Of a stretch of DNA of 64,000 nucleotides, positions 1 to 9,047 are shown piece by piece. Source of the stretch: Nostoc sp. FACHB-280 (GTDB taxonomy: Bacteria; Cyanobacteriota; Cyanobacteriia; Cyanobacteriales; Nostocaceae); contig NZ_JACJSD010000010.1 in assembly GCF_014697615.1 (NCBI RefSeq), forward strand, positions 62,001 to 126,000. Direction: 5' to 3'. The notes beneath the pieces are model-generated. The model was given only the letters and a program-made list of their open reading frames with translations. It made no database searches and was not told the DNA's origin. Within the stretch, counting starts at the first letter, position 1; each line of letters begins with the position of its first letter. The position numbers and the translations under genes were made by a program.

Positions 1-238
1 TGCTGGTGTTGATTACTTGAGTTTTTTCAGGTAGTCCTAATGGAACTCTTAGGTAAACAATAGTTTTTATTTATCTCAATTTACCTATACATAAGGTTTT
101 TTCTGAAATTTTAAATAATCATAACTTATTATTACACTGACAAATTTAGGGGTTAAAACTACGAAAGCTGATGTTGCCGCGATCGCCATTGCTTGACTTA
201 GTTTATACACATTTTGGTTTCCTCCAGATATAATGCAA

Positions 239-250
239 GCAAGTACTTGC
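239..250. promoter_or_regulatory. 12-bp palindrome upstream of the RND efflux genes
   Basis: A perfect palindrome (GCAAGTACTTGC) ends 10 bases before the start codon of the efflux adaptor gene. Its position would suit a TetR/MarR-type operator controlling the pump, but no regulator gene is next to it in the window. Bases 1-238 hold no gene that I can support. Confidence 0.25.
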
Positions 251-260
251 ATGAAAAGCC

Positions 261-1826
261 ATGTCCCAATCTGAGTTCCCTGATTCACAGTTTCCGCTTG
301 AAATAGAACAGCCTGTTACTCCGGACTCTCATCAGGCTCAACCAACAGATTCTCCAGCCGAACCAAAACATATCTCCCCAGCGAAGAAAAAGCTGCTTTG
401 GCCAATAATTTTAGGACTCCTGCTGCTATTTACGGGTTTGCGTGCAGGTTGGCAATGGTGGAAAACTAACCCAGCGAGTAATGCACCTGCTGGGGCAGCA
501 GCTGGGCAACCGATGGGAGTTCCTGTGAAATTAGCCACTGTGGAGGATGCAAAAATTCAGGAAACGTCAGAATTAGTTGGGACTTTGGATGCACCACGTT
601 CAGTCACACTCAAGCCAGAAATTGACGGACGCATCACACAAATTTTATTTCGAGAAGGCGATCGCGTTTCTCAAGGACAAGTCGTGATTCGCCTGCAAAG
701 TGATGATGCAGCAGCGCAGTTACTCCAAGCCAAAGCCTCGCTTGAACAAGCCCAAGCACGTCTGGCAGAACTGAAAGCAGGTACACGCTCAGAAGAAATT
801 GCCCAAGCCAGAGCGCAGCTATCACAAGCCCAAGCGCGTTTACGAGATGCTCAAACAGGTTCTAGTCCCGAAGAAATGGCTCAAGCCGAAGCCCAAATAG
901 AAGCTGCTAAATCTGACTTAGCCCTAGCCAAATCCCGCGCCGAACGCTACGAAAACTTACAAAAACAAGGCGCGATTTCCGAAGATCAGATGGAAGGCTA
1001 TCTCAAAGAACAACGTAGCGCCGCCGCCGCCTTAGTAGTAGCCGAAAAACGCCTAGAGCAACTCAGCAAAGGTAGAACTTCCAATATCAATGAGTTGCAA
1101 GCAGCCGTTGAACAGCAAAGACAAAACTTAAGACAACTAGAAAACGGCCCCCGTCAAGAAGAAATAGCCCAAGCGCGATCGCAAGTTACCCAAGCCGCAG
1201 CTCAAGTCAAAGCCGCCGAAGTACAATTGCAATACACCAACGTCCGCGCTCCCTTTACTGGCCTTTTAGGCGATATCCCGGTAAGAGTCGGAGAATTTGT
1301 CAGCAAAGCCGATAGCCTCACCACCCTCACCAGAAATGACTCTTTAGAATTAAATATCTCTGTCCCTCTCACTCAGTCCAAGCAATTACGTGTCGGTTTA
1401 CCTGTGCAGATGCTTGATACTCAGGGGCAACCTACCGCTACAGGTAACATCAGTTTTATTTCGCCCAATGCCAATTCTACTTCGCAAACAGTTTTAGCCA
1501 AAGCCACCTTTAGAAATGGTGGTAGACAACTATTGAACCGTCAGTTAGTCCAAACAAAAATCATTTGGGCTGAACGTCCCGGAATTTTAATTCCTGTAAC
1601 AGCAGTATCCCGTCTTGGTGGAGAAGCATTTGTATTTGTGGCTCAAGCACCGGAAAATCCCAAACCCGGAGCGCCAGCTTTAGTAGCTTTGCAAAAACCA
1701 GTCAAATTAGGAGCCATTGAAGGCAGTAATTACCAAGTGCTAGAAGGACTCCAAGCCGGAGACAAGATTGTAGTTTCTGGCATCCTCAACTTAACCAACG
1801 GCGCACCCATAACCCCGACTCCCTAA
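261..1826 (+). CDS. RND efflux periplasmic adaptor (MFP/HlyD family)
   Basis: Periplasmic adaptor of a tripartite RND pump, linking the inner-membrane permease to an outer-membrane channel. The 521-residue product has an acidic, proline-rich cytoplasmic N-terminus, one membrane segment at about residues 45-62, a biotinyl/lipoyl-like half-motif at about 110-148 (GRITQILFREGDRVSQGQVV), and a long alpha-helical hairpin at about 150-325. The hairpin is built from Ala/Gln-rich repeats of the type QAQARLAELKAGTRSEEIAQ. A second lipoyl half follows (NVRAPFTGLLGDIPVRVGEF), then the beta-barrel and membrane-proximal domains. The hairpin is longer than in AcrA. The permease gene follows after 77 bases of cttcatactt-type short repeats, so the two are probably co-transcribed. 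Substrate is unknown. Confidence 0.9.
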   Translation: MSQSEFPDSQFPLEIEQPVTPDSHQAQPTDSPAEPKHISPAKKKLLWPIILGLLLLFTGLRAGWQWWKTNPASNAPAGAAAGQPMGVPVKLATVEDAKIQETSELVGTLDAPRSVTLKPEIDGRITQILFREGDRVSQGQVVIRLQSDDAAAQLLQAKASLEQAQARLAELKAGTRSEEIAQARAQLSQAQARLRDAQTGSSPEEMAQAEAQIEAAKSDLALAKSRAERYENLQKQGAISEDQMEGYLKEQRSAAAALVVAEKRLEQLSKGRTSNINELQAAVEQQRQNLRQLENGPRQEEIAQARSQVTQAAAQVKAAEVQLQYTNVRAPFTGLLGDIPVRVGEFVSKADSLTTLTRNDSLELNISVPLTQSKQLRVGLPVQMLDTQGQPTATGNISFISPNANSTSQTVLAKATFRNGGRQLLNRQLVQTKIIWAERPGILIPVTAVSRLGGEAFVFVAQAPENPKPGAPALVALQKPVKLGAIEGSNYQVLEGLQAGDKIVVSGILNLTNGAPITPTP

Positions 1827-1903
1827 AAAAGTATGAATGATGAAGTCTGAAACTTCATACTTTATGCTTCATACTTCATACTTTACACTTCACACTTCTA
1901 ATT

Positions 1904-4900
1904 ATGTTTGTTGATTTCTTCATCAAGCGACCAGTCTTCGCTACGGTCTGTGCCATTATTATTCTGCTGGTGGGATTAATTAGTATTCCCACGCTACCCA
2001 TTGCCCGATTTCCCGATATTAGTCCCACACAAATTAACGTTACAGCTAACTACAGTGGAGCCAGTGCCGAAGTTGTAGAAAGCGGTATCACTAATCTCTT
2101 AGAAAGACAAATTAATGGTGTTGAAGGTCTCAAATATATGACCTCCAGCAGCAGCAACGACGGTACAAGCAATATTACAATTACCTTTGATGCTTCACGA
2201 AATAAAGACTTAGCTGCTGTTGATGTCCAGAATCGGGTTTCCATTGCCGAGGCACAATTACCAGATGTGGTGCAACGTACAGGAGTTAGAGTCAGCAAGC
2301 AATCCAGCAATATTCTGTTGGGGATAGGTTTATATACCGAAAATAACGAGTATGACAACACATTTTTAAGCAACTATGCTGACTTGTACATAGCTGATGC
2401 ACTCAAGAGAGTCAAAGGTGTTGGAGAGGTCAGAATTTTTGGTGAACGCCGCTATGCAATGCGCCTGTGGTTAGATCCAAATCGGTTAGCAACTCGTGGA
2501 TTAACCACAGAAGATGTCACTACAGCATTAGCACAACAAAACTTGCAAGTTGGTGCAGGCAGAATCGGCCAAGAACCTGCACCCAAGGGACAACAATATC
2601 AAATTGATGTGCGTGCTGCCAGCCGACTTACAGAACCCACAGAATTTGAAGACATTGTTCTGAAAACAGAAGATGATGGAACTTTAGTTAAACTCAAAGA
2701 TGTTGGTCGTGCCGAACTAGGGGCAGAAAATTACAACACGTTTCTGCGATATCGGGGTAAAGATGCTGTTGGCTTAGGCATCAATCAGGTTCCTGGGAGT
2801 AACGCCTTGGATGTAGCCAAGGGAGTTAAAGCCGCGATGGCGGAACTAGCTCCGAGTTTTCCACCAGGGATAAAATATGAAGTAGCTTTTGACACAACTA
2901 TCTTTGTCGAAGAGTCGTTAGCAGAAGTAGTTAAGTCTCTGTTTGAAGCCGTTGTGCTGGTTGTAATTGTGATTTTTTTGTTTTTACAAAACTGGCGCAC
3001 TACATTGATTCCAGCACTGACGATTCCCTTTTCTTTAGTCGGGACATTTGCTTTTGTTAAAGTTTTTAATTTTTCGATTAATAGTTTGACCTTATTTGGT
3101 TTGACTCTGGGAACAGGGATGGTGGTAGATGATGCGATCGTGGTTGTGGAGCAAATTAGCCGATTTATTCAAGATAAAGGCATCAATCCCCGCCGTGCTG
3201 CTAGTGAATCAATGGCGGAATTATTTGGTGCTGTAATTGCGACTTCCTTGGTATTGATGGCGGTGTTTGTCCCGGTAGCGTTTTTTCCAGGAACAACAGG
3301 CGCACTCTACCAGCAATTTGCGCTGACAATTGCCTTTTCCATTGCTATTTCTACGTTTATCGCTCTGACGTTAACACCTTCATTGTGTGCTTTGCTACTA
3401 CGCCAAGGACAAAGACCTACTGGTTGGCTTGGCTGGATTTTTGGACATATTAACAGATTTTTGGAGTGGGTAAGACAAGGATATCAGCGATCGCTTGGTT
3501 TTCTCACACGCATTAAAAGTGTGATTATTGGTCTATTTATCGTTTCTTTGGGATTGACTGCTTGGTTGTATACCAGCGTCCCAACGGCATTCCTCCCCGA
3601 CGAAGACCAAGGTTACTTCATCACAATTATTCAAGGGCCGCAAGGAGTATCGCTGCAATACACCAGCGATGTTATGTCCAAAGTTGAAAAAGAAATCTTG
3701 CAACTTCCCGAAGTCGTTGGAACTTTTGCAGTTGGCGGTTTTGGTTTCAGTGGAAGTACTGCCAACAGTGGTATTATCTTTACTACCCTAAAAAATTGGG
3801 ATGAACGTAAACGACCAGATCAGACAGTCCAAGCCCTCATCGGTAAACTACAAGGCAAGTTTTTCGCCATTCCCGAAGCCAGAGTCTTTGCTGTCAACCC
3901 CCCAGCAATTCAAGGTTTAGGTAACTTTGGTGGTTTTACCTTTCAACTCCAAGACCGCAGAGGTAACGGTGGCTTAGATAACCTAGTGCAATCAATGGGT
4001 CAATTGCTTGGTCGTGCCAATCAAACTCCTGGACTGCAACGTGTATTCACCACCTTTGCCGCTAATACACCCCAGCTACTTGTAGAAGTAGACCGCAACA
4101 AAGCCAACGCCCTGCAAGTTAATGTAGATGATATCTTTACTACCTTACAAACTGCCTTGGGGTCGCAATATGTCAATGACTTTAACCTCCAGCAGCGGAA
4201 CTATCGGGTATATGTCCAAGCTGATGAACAGTTTCGTTCTAACCCCCAAGATATCGGTAAACTCTACGTTCGTTCCCGCAGAAATGAAATGATTCCGTTG
4301 AGTAATTTGGTGAAAATTACTCCCACCACAGGAGCGCAAACCATCAACCACTATAATTTATTTCGCTCCATTGAAATCAACGGTGCCGCCGCGCCAGGCT
4401 TTAGTTCTGGAGACGCTATCCAAAAAATGGAACAGGTAGCAAAACAAGTTTTACCCCCTGGTTATGGCTACGAATGGTCAGGTACATCTCTAGAAGAACT
4501 CGCCTCTGGCGGTTTAGCACCCGTGATTTTTGGTTTAGGATTAGTCTTTGTCTTCTTAGTATTAGCGGCTCAATATGAAAACTACATCGACCCTTTAATT
4601 ATTATGCTGTCAGTGCCTTTAGCAATTTTTGGCGCACTGTTAGCCCAATCAATGCGGGGTTTTCCTAACGATGTATACTGTCAAATTGGTTTAGTCATGT
4701 TGATTGGTTTGGCAAGTAAAAATGCAATTTTGATTGTAGAATTTGCCAACCAATTGCGAGACCAAGGACTATCAATTACCAAAGCAGTTATAGAAGCTTC
4801 TCAAGAACGGTTACGTCCAATTTTGATGACGGCTTTTTCCACACTTTTAGGGATTTTTCCCTTAGCAGTAGCCACCGGTGCCGGTGCAGGTAGCCGTCAA

Positions 4901-5038
4901 TCTTTGGGAACAGCCGTATTTGGTGGAATGTTAATTGCAACATTCTTAAGTTTGTTTGTAGTCCCTGTTTTATATATTGTGATTAAGTCGCTGACAGAAC
5001 GATTGATTAAACCACGTCACGAAGAAACAACGTATTGA
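1904..5038 (+). CDS. RND efflux permease, HAE1 (AcrB-like) family
   Basis: Inner-membrane proton/drug antiporter of 1044 residues, the normal length for AcrB homologues. It starts with MFVDFFIKRPVFA, typical of the family, and has the two large periplasmic loops and about twelve membrane segments. The TM4 acidic pair expected for proton relay is present in GTGMVVDDAIVVVE (Asp409/Asp410). The TM10 Lys region is seen in LIGLASKNAILIVEFANQ. It pairs with the adaptor immediately upstream. No TolC-like outer-membrane factor is in the window, so the third component must be encoded elsewhere. HAE1 members usually export hydrophobic or amphiphilic compounds; the actual substrate cannot be read from sequence. 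Confidence 0.95.
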   Translation: MFVDFFIKRPVFATVCAIIILLVGLISIPTLPIARFPDISPTQINVTANYSGASAEVVESGITNLLERQINGVEGLKYMTSSSSNDGTSNITITFDASRNKDLAAVDVQNRVSIAEAQLPDVVQRTGVRVSKQSSNILLGIGLYTENNEYDNTFLSNYADLYIADALKRVKGVGEVRIFGERRYAMRLWLDPNRLATRGLTTEDVTTALAQQNLQVGAGRIGQEPAPKGQQYQIDVRAASRLTEPTEFEDIVLKTEDDGTLVKLKDVGRAELGAENYNTFLRYRGKDAVGLGINQVPGSNALDVAKGVKAAMAELAPSFPPGIKYEVAFDTTIFVEESLAEVVKSLFEAVVLVVIVIFLFLQNWRTTLIPALTIPFSLVGTFAFVKVFNFSINSLTLFGLTLGTGMVVDDAIVVVEQISRFIQDKGINPRRAASESMAELFGAVIATSLVLMAVFVPVAFFPGTTGALYQQFALTIAFSIAISTFIALTLTPSLCALLLRQGQRPTGWLGWIFGHINRFLEWVRQGYQRSLGFLTRIKSVIIGLFIVSLGLTAWLYTSVPTAFLPDEDQGYFITIIQGPQGVSLQYTSDVMSKVEKEILQLPEVVGTFAVGGFGFSGSTANSGIIFTTLKNWDERKRPDQTVQALIGKLQGKFFAIPEARVFAVNPPAIQGLGNFGGFTFQLQDRRGNGGLDNLVQSMGQLLGRANQTPGLQRVFTTFAANTPQLLVEVDRNKANALQVNVDDIFTTLQTALGSQYVNDFNLQQRNYRVYVQADEQFRSNPQDIGKLYVRSRRNEMIPLSNLVKITPTTGAQTINHYNLFRSIEINGAAAPGFSSGDAIQKMEQVAKQVLPPGYGYEWSGTSLEELASGGLAPVIFGLGLVFVFLVLAAQYENYIDPLIIMLSVPLAIFGALLAQSMRGFPNDVYCQIGLVMLIGLASKNAILIVEFANQLRDQGLSITKAVIEASQERLRPILMTAFSTLLGIFPLAVATGAGAGSRQSLGTAVFGGMLIATFLSLFVVPVLYIVIKSLTERLIKPRHEETTY

Positions 5039-5043
5039 ATGAG

Positions 5044-5087
5044 GCAAAAGGCAGAAGTCAGTTTTCCTCCTGACTTCTGCCTTTTGC
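5044..5087 (+). terminator. Strong hairpin after the RND permease gene
   Basis: A perfect 18-bp stem (GCAAAAGGCAGAAGTCAG and its complement) with an 8-base loop begins 5 bases after the permease stop codon. It is built from the gcaaaaggcagaag type of short repeat found elsewhere in the window. No long T-run follows, so it could act as a transcription terminator or an mRNA 3'-end stabiliser. Confidence 0.55.
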
Positions 5088-5165
5088 ATTCAAAGATAAA
5101 GTTTTACTTGCTACTGCTTGGGAAAGCCTTCAACAGAAGGGGACTTAGCAATGATTTCTGACTGA

Positions 5166-5399
5166 CTAACGACTACCAGCAATAACTAGTCGTTCAGGAA
5201 AAGCACTATCTAACATAAACTCTGGTTCTACAGGAGATGCAGACATCTGATTTAATGATGTGTGATTAATGCCAGATCCGACAGTCATATTATTAGTTAA
5301 AGTTGTTGCAGTATGAAAGCCTGGTATAGAGTAACCAAAAGCAATTAATCCAGATGCCAGAGAGGAGGCAATTAACTGAGAGTAGAATTGTGTTGTCAT
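5166..5399 (-). CDS. Small exported protein of unknown function
   Basis: 77-residue product, MTTQFYSQLIASSLASGLIA at the start. The chosen ATG has a strong ribosome binding site (GAGGAGGAGACT) directly in front, which argues for a real gene and against the longer reading that begins at 5441. The first 30 residues form a weakly hydrophobic, signal-like helix; the remainder is rich in Thr, Asn and Ser with no recognisable motif. It is convergent with the RND permease gene. No function can be assigned. Confidence 0.5.
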   Translation of the reverse strand: MTTQFYSQLIASSLASGLIAFGYSIPGFHTATTLTNNMTVGSGINHTSLNQMSASPVEPEFMLDSAFPERLVIAGSR

Positions 5400-5518
5400 A
5401 GTCTCCTCCTCTGATAAACAATGCTGGCAATACAGCCACAATTGTTAATAGGAAGAACATTGTCTGAGTATGCACATGAGAGACAGGACTTATACCATTT
5501 TGGATTTTAGATTTTGCG

Positions 5519-5577
5519 GAAAGTTGCGTGCGGAGAGAACTTGCGTGCGCGGGTTCCCCCCGTTGAGCAAACTTTCC
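5519..5577 (+). repeat. Dispersed cyanobacterial repeat, copy 1
   Basis: The stretch with gtgcggagagaacttgcgtg followed by cgcgggttccccccgttg and agcaaactt recurs in inverse orientation at 13403-13493. It lies in the gene-poor stretch 5400-5747, where I see no other feature. Apparent ORFs crossing it on both strands are repeat-derived. Confidence 0.7.
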
Positions 5578-5747
5578 AAGACAGATTTTGGATTGATACC
5601 ATTTCACTTCAAGGGGCGACAATCGCATCTGTGGTTCCATATTTCGTCACTTGTGTGTAAGTCTTGCAACAGTAAAAACCCTGGCTTCTTAGTAAAACCA
5701 GGGTGAGATTAAAATTAAGCTCCATTTTTTGTGAAATTGGATGCTTT

Positions 5748-6509
5748 CTATTGAGGTGTAGTCACTTCTGAGGTGTGATTGATTGGTTGCAGTAGATTTT
5801 TTTCTGGAACTAATGGTGCTTCAGCCACTTCAGTATCTAATTTTACGCCCTCTGTTGTTAATAAACTTACCCAATCAGCTTTGAGTGCTGAATCTTGAGG
5901 GCTAGAGTAGCGTAACTGTGCCAAAGTATTAAGAGCATCTTGCCAAATGCCAGCATCGGCATAAAGTTTCAAGCGTTCTGGCAAAGAAGCTTTGTCTACT
6001 TTACTCATCAATTGTGGATTATCAACCCGTTGGATAGTTCCTTGAACTAACTTATCCGAGGAACGGTCTTGAGTATTACAAATTATTGAAAAGTTCCAGC
6101 GATATTTTTGACCTTTAGCAAGGGTATTAGCTGGGAGGCTTACACCAACTACACCCGCATTACCATTGGGTTTGTACTTTTGTTTGTACACCTCTTGCTC
6201 ATTGTCATCTTGAACAACTAATTCTACTTCTGGTGCTTTATTTTCAGGAATATAAAAATATAAGGTAGGGTTAGCTACAGTTGTTAAACCAATATTGGAA
6301 ATCGGCACAATAGCAGTCAAATACTGATTTTTCGCAACACAATTTACCCCCCGTGAACCCCCCGGAACTCTTCTACCAGGGCCTTTACCTAAATCTGGTA
6401 AATTAATCTTAACTTCTGCTTGTACTGGTAATAAAGGACTGACAATTGCTAATCCCACAATTGCAGAGATTGCGGTAGACAAAAATTTTCGTGGTAAAAG
6501 GTTGTTCAT
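5748..6509 (-). CDS. DUF928 family exported protein (third of three)
   Basis: 253 residues with a signal peptide at about 1-31 (AIVGLAIVSPLLPVQAEV). It then has an arginine/proline-rich segment (GPGRRVPGGSRG) and the DUF928 core: a Cys-containing opening (NCVAKNQYLTAIVP), NIGLTTVANPTLYFYIPENK, and the TLAKGQKYRWNFSIICN strand with a second Cys. A helical tail carries LYADAGIWQDALNTLAQLRY. The two conserved Cys suggest a disulphide outside the cytoplasm. It is last in a three-gene run of paralogues transcribed leftward, 25 bases after the previous gene. DUF928 proteins are cyanobacterial, of unknown function, and often found in genomes with secreted CHAT and TpsB proteins, both of which occur at 39-43 kb here. 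Confidence 0.85.
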   Translation of the reverse strand: MNNLLPRKFLSTAISAIVGLAIVSPLLPVQAEVKINLPDLGKGPGRRVPGGSRGVNCVAKNQYLTAIVPISNIGLTTVANPTLYFYIPENKAPEVELVVQDDNEQEVYKQKYKPNGNAGVVGVSLPANTLAKGQKYRWNFSIICNTQDRSSDKLVQGTIQRVDNPQLMSKVDKASLPERLKLYADAGIWQDALNTLAQLRYSSPQDSALKADWVSLLTTEGVKLDTEVAEAPLVPEKNLLQPINHTSEVTTPQ

Positions 6510-6534
6510 AAATTATGTACTTCTGGGTTAGAGC

Positions 6535-7431
6535 TTAAAAGTTGTGCTTGTTGTGGGACTGTAATGCTTCTGGTGGAGGAATTAAAGGCTGCCGTACAAT
6601 TTGTTGATTTAAGCGAACACCTGGTGTAGTTAACAATTCTTGCCAATCAGATGCTATTTCGGAATTATTCGGAAGCAAGTAACGTCTTTGTGCCACAGTC
6701 GCAAGGGCATCATGCCAAATACCTGCTGCTGCATACAAAACGGCACGTTCTTGTCGGGTTGCTTGTTGTAATTTTTTTACTAGTTGCAAGTCTGGTAGGA
6801 TACGTTGCACCACACCAGCTACAACTTTATTTTGAGATTGATCTGTAGGATTACATATTACAGAAAATGTCCATTTGTATTGTTTGTTAACTGCTAACAA
6901 ATTAACAGGCAGCCGTATGCTAATTATGCCAGCTTTGTTATTTGGTTTATATTTTTGTGTGTAAACCTCTTGCTCAGTTTCATTTTTAACAACTAACTCT
7001 AACTCTGGTGCAGAAGTTTGGGGAACGTAAAAAAACAAGCTCGGATTGGAAACTGTGGTTAATCCTAATTGAGATTCGGGAATTAAAGCTGTAAAAGGTA
7101 TTTTACCTCGTAAACACTGGCCTGTAACTGGTACTGGGCTAGTGTTCTGTTCTGGCGGAATTGTATTTTCGACCGGATTACCTCTAATGCGACCCGGAGG
7201 TGCTACTATCGGTGCTGGTTGTGGTTGAATGTCTATGTTTGCATTCTCGTTCAATGGCGGTTCATACGCTCTCGTTCCGGCTGGTATCAATCTCCGTGGA
7301 CTACCAAGAACCGGAGGAAGAAAGATAATTTTTTCTCTTGCTACTGCGGTATTTACTGAATAAATACCAGTCATACCGACTGTAGTGGCTAAGATTGTTA
7401 TCCCGATTTTTTGTAGTTTTGGGGAGATCAT
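6535..7431 (-). CDS. DUF928 family exported protein (second of three)
   Basis: 298 residues with a signal peptide at about 1-30 (ILATTVGMTGIYSVNTAVA). A longer Pro/Asn-rich linker than in its neighbours (about residues 35-100) precedes the same DUF928 core: QCLRGKIPFTALIPESQLGL, NPSLFFYVPQ, YKWTFSVICN and LYAAAGIWHDALATVAQRRY. The predicted fold is secreted beta-rich plus a helical C-terminal segment. It is 31 bases downstream of the first paralogue. The extra linker is the main difference and points to divergence after tandem duplication. Function is unknown. Confidence 0.83.
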   Translation of the reverse strand: MISPKLQKIGITILATTVGMTGIYSVNTAVAREKIIFLPPVLGSPRRLIPAGTRAYEPPLNENANIDIQPQPAPIVAPPGRIRGNPVENTIPPEQNTSPVPVTGQCLRGKIPFTALIPESQLGLTTVSNPSLFFYVPQTSAPELELVVKNETEQEVYTQKYKPNNKAGIISIRLPVNLLAVNKQYKWTFSVICNPTDQSQNKVVAGVVQRILPDLQLVKKLQQATRQERAVLYAAAGIWHDALATVAQRRYLLPNNSEIASDWQELLTTPGVRLNQQIVRQPLIPPPEALQSHNKHNF

Positions 7432-7462
7432 CTGCTTAAATTCTGCTATGAGGAAATGTTGC

Positions 7463-8269
7463 TCAATTATTTAACAACAGTTTTGGAGCTTCTTTTTGGG
7501 GAATTAAAGGTTTCTGTGCTATTTGTTTATCAAACTCCACTCCTGGTGCTGTTAATAATGCTTCCCAATCAGCTTTGACTTTGAAATCATTTGGTCTTGA
7601 TGATCTTAATCTTGCTAAAGTATCAAGGGCATCATGCCAAATGCCAGCTTCTGCGTATAGTTGCACACGCTCTTGCAAAGTAGCTTGTGCTAGTTTTTTC
7701 ATCAGTGAAGGGTTTTCAAAACGTTGGATAGTACCTTGGACAAGTTTGCTTAAAGCAGGATTTTGGGGATTACAGATAATTGAGAAATTCCATATATACT
7801 TTTGGTTTACGGCTAAAGTATTTGGTGGCAAATTAATTCCCACTATTCCGGCTTTAGTGTTTGTTTGGTACTTCTGCTGGTAAATTGTTTGCTCATCTTC
7901 ATTTTGAATCACTAATTCCAGATAAGCACCAGTATTTTGAGGAATAAAAAAATATAACGTGGGATTGCCTATGGTTGTTAATCCCACGTTGGATTGTGGA
8001 ATTAGGGCTGTAAGATTTTGTTTGTTGGCTATGCAACTTCCGCCTCTTGTGGCTGCTGGGACTCGGCGATTAGGCTTACCTAAAGAAGGTGGTAGATTTA
8101 ATCTCACACGAGTAGCAGACTGGACTGTTCTTTGAGGCTGTCCCAGATTATTTGGCAGAGTTTCTTTTTTTTGCTGGGCTATTGCAATGTAAGTAGGAGA
8201 GAGAAAAGTTAACCCAAAAGCAGCTGTGAAAAATGTAAGCCAAGTTTTTGGCGGCATTGTAGCGGGCAT
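7463..8269 (-). CDS. DUF928 family exported protein (first of three)
   Basis: 268 residues. The start is supported by an AGGAG site nine bases upstream. A signal peptide at about 1-31 (LTFFTAAFGLTFLSPTYIAIA) is followed by two copies of a short PSLGKPNRRVPAATRG-like segment, then the DUF928 core (SCIANKQNLTALIPQSNVGL, NPTLYFFIPQN, YIWNFSIICN) and the C-terminal LYAEAGIWHDALDTLARLR helix pair. Spacing to the next paralogue is 31 bases, so this is the promoter-proximal member of a likely operon of three. Function is unknown; extracytoplasmic location is inferred from the signal peptide. Confidence 0.85.
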   Translation of the reverse strand: MPATMPPKTWLTFFTAAFGLTFLSPTYIAIAQQKKETLPNNLGQPQRTVQSATRVRLNLPPSLGKPNRRVPAATRGGSCIANKQNLTALIPQSNVGLTTIGNPTLYFFIPQNTGAYLELVIQNEDEQTIYQQKYQTNTKAGIVGINLPPNTLAVNQKYIWNFSIICNPQNPALSKLVQGTIQRFENPSLMKKLAQATLQERVQLYAEAGIWHDALDTLARLRSSRPNDFKVKADWEALLTAPGVEFDKQIAQKPLIPQKEAPKLLLNN

Positions 8270-8314
8270 TAAAGTATACTCCTACTATTGCGTAATTTGC
8301 ATAAATTTATTTAA

Positions 8315-9037
8315 CTATATTCCCCCAAACCACTCATAACCTTCGTCAATCCAATATCCTTTTCTGCTGCTGAGAGTACTAGTTAAAGTGACACGAGTTA
8401 CCCATTTAGATTGTTTGTAACCCAGTTTGATGGGAGAGGCTAAACGTAATGGCGCACCGTTTTCTGGTGATAAGGATTGACCATTTTTTTGATAAGCCAA
8501 CAAGGTTTGAGGGTGTAATGTGGAGGCTATGTCCCAGCTTTCGTAGTAGTTATCAGCAGATTCAAAGTAGGCGTAACGCACTTGAGATTTTGGTTGGGCT
8601 AATTTGATCAAGTCACTCAAGCGCACACCCCCCCACTGAACGATCGCCGCCCAGCCTTCGACGCACACATGACGAATTACCATTGAGTTAAAGGGCAGTT
8701 TTTGGATATCTGCCATGCTTAATTGCATTGGCTGATTGACTTCACCATCAATAATTAGGCGAAATTTGTTGGGGTCAATTTGAGGAGTACCATTAAAGCT
8801 ATTAATTAACAGTGCATTTGGTTCAATCGCACTGATGGGAAATTCGGGGACTGGTGTCTGTGGTTTAAGTAATAATTCTCCGACTTTCAGGTTCAGTGGT
8901 TCTGTCAATTTACCGACTGGCTCTGAGAGTAAACTTGTACCACAACTACTGAGGAGTAAACCCATGCTTGACACTCCCGATAGTTGCAACAAGCGGCGGC
9001 GTGTCAATAGATGGCGCGGTGCGTTGAATTCTTCCAT
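8315..9037 (-). CDS. Molybdopterin-dependent oxidoreductase, MsrP/sulfite-oxidase type
   Basis: 240-residue exported protein of the oxidoreductase molybdopterin-binding family. The N-terminus has a twin-arginine-like motif followed by a lipobox-like end (TRRRLLQLSG ... LLLSSCG), suggesting Tat export and possible lipid attachment. The conserved Mo-ligand cysteine is visible in VIRHVCVEGWAAIVQWGGV, with the cofactor-contacting segments LRLASPIKLGYKQSKWV and GYWIDEGYEWFGG near the C-terminus. The cytochrome b561-type membrane gene lies 10 bases upstream in the same direction, as in MsrP-MsrQ, where the membrane haem protein feeds electrons to the molybdoenzyme. Substrate (methionine sulfoxide or other S-oxide) is not determined. 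Confidence 0.85.
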   Translation of the reverse strand: MEEFNAPRHLLTRRRLLQLSGVSSMGLLLSSCGTSLLSEPVGKLTEPLNLKVGELLLKPQTPVPEFPISAIEPNALLINSFNGTPQIDPNKFRLIIDGEVNQPMQLSMADIQKLPFNSMVIRHVCVEGWAAIVQWGGVRLSDLIKLAQPKSQVRYAYFESADNYYESWDIASTLHPQTLLAYQKNGQSLSPENGAPLRLASPIKLGYKQSKWVTRVTLTSTLSSRKGYWIDEGYEWFGGI

Positions 9038-9047
9038 ACCACCTCTT

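Noticed and set aside
85-288. 67-codon ORF on the minus strand upstream of the efflux genes
   Set aside because: It overlaps the efflux adaptor start, has no ribosome binding site and resembles no protein; it is likely noncoding.
5293-5706. Overlapping ORFs on both strands around 5.3-5.7 kb
   Set aside because: They run through the dispersed repeat and the antisense of the small exported protein; low-complexity repeat-derived readings.
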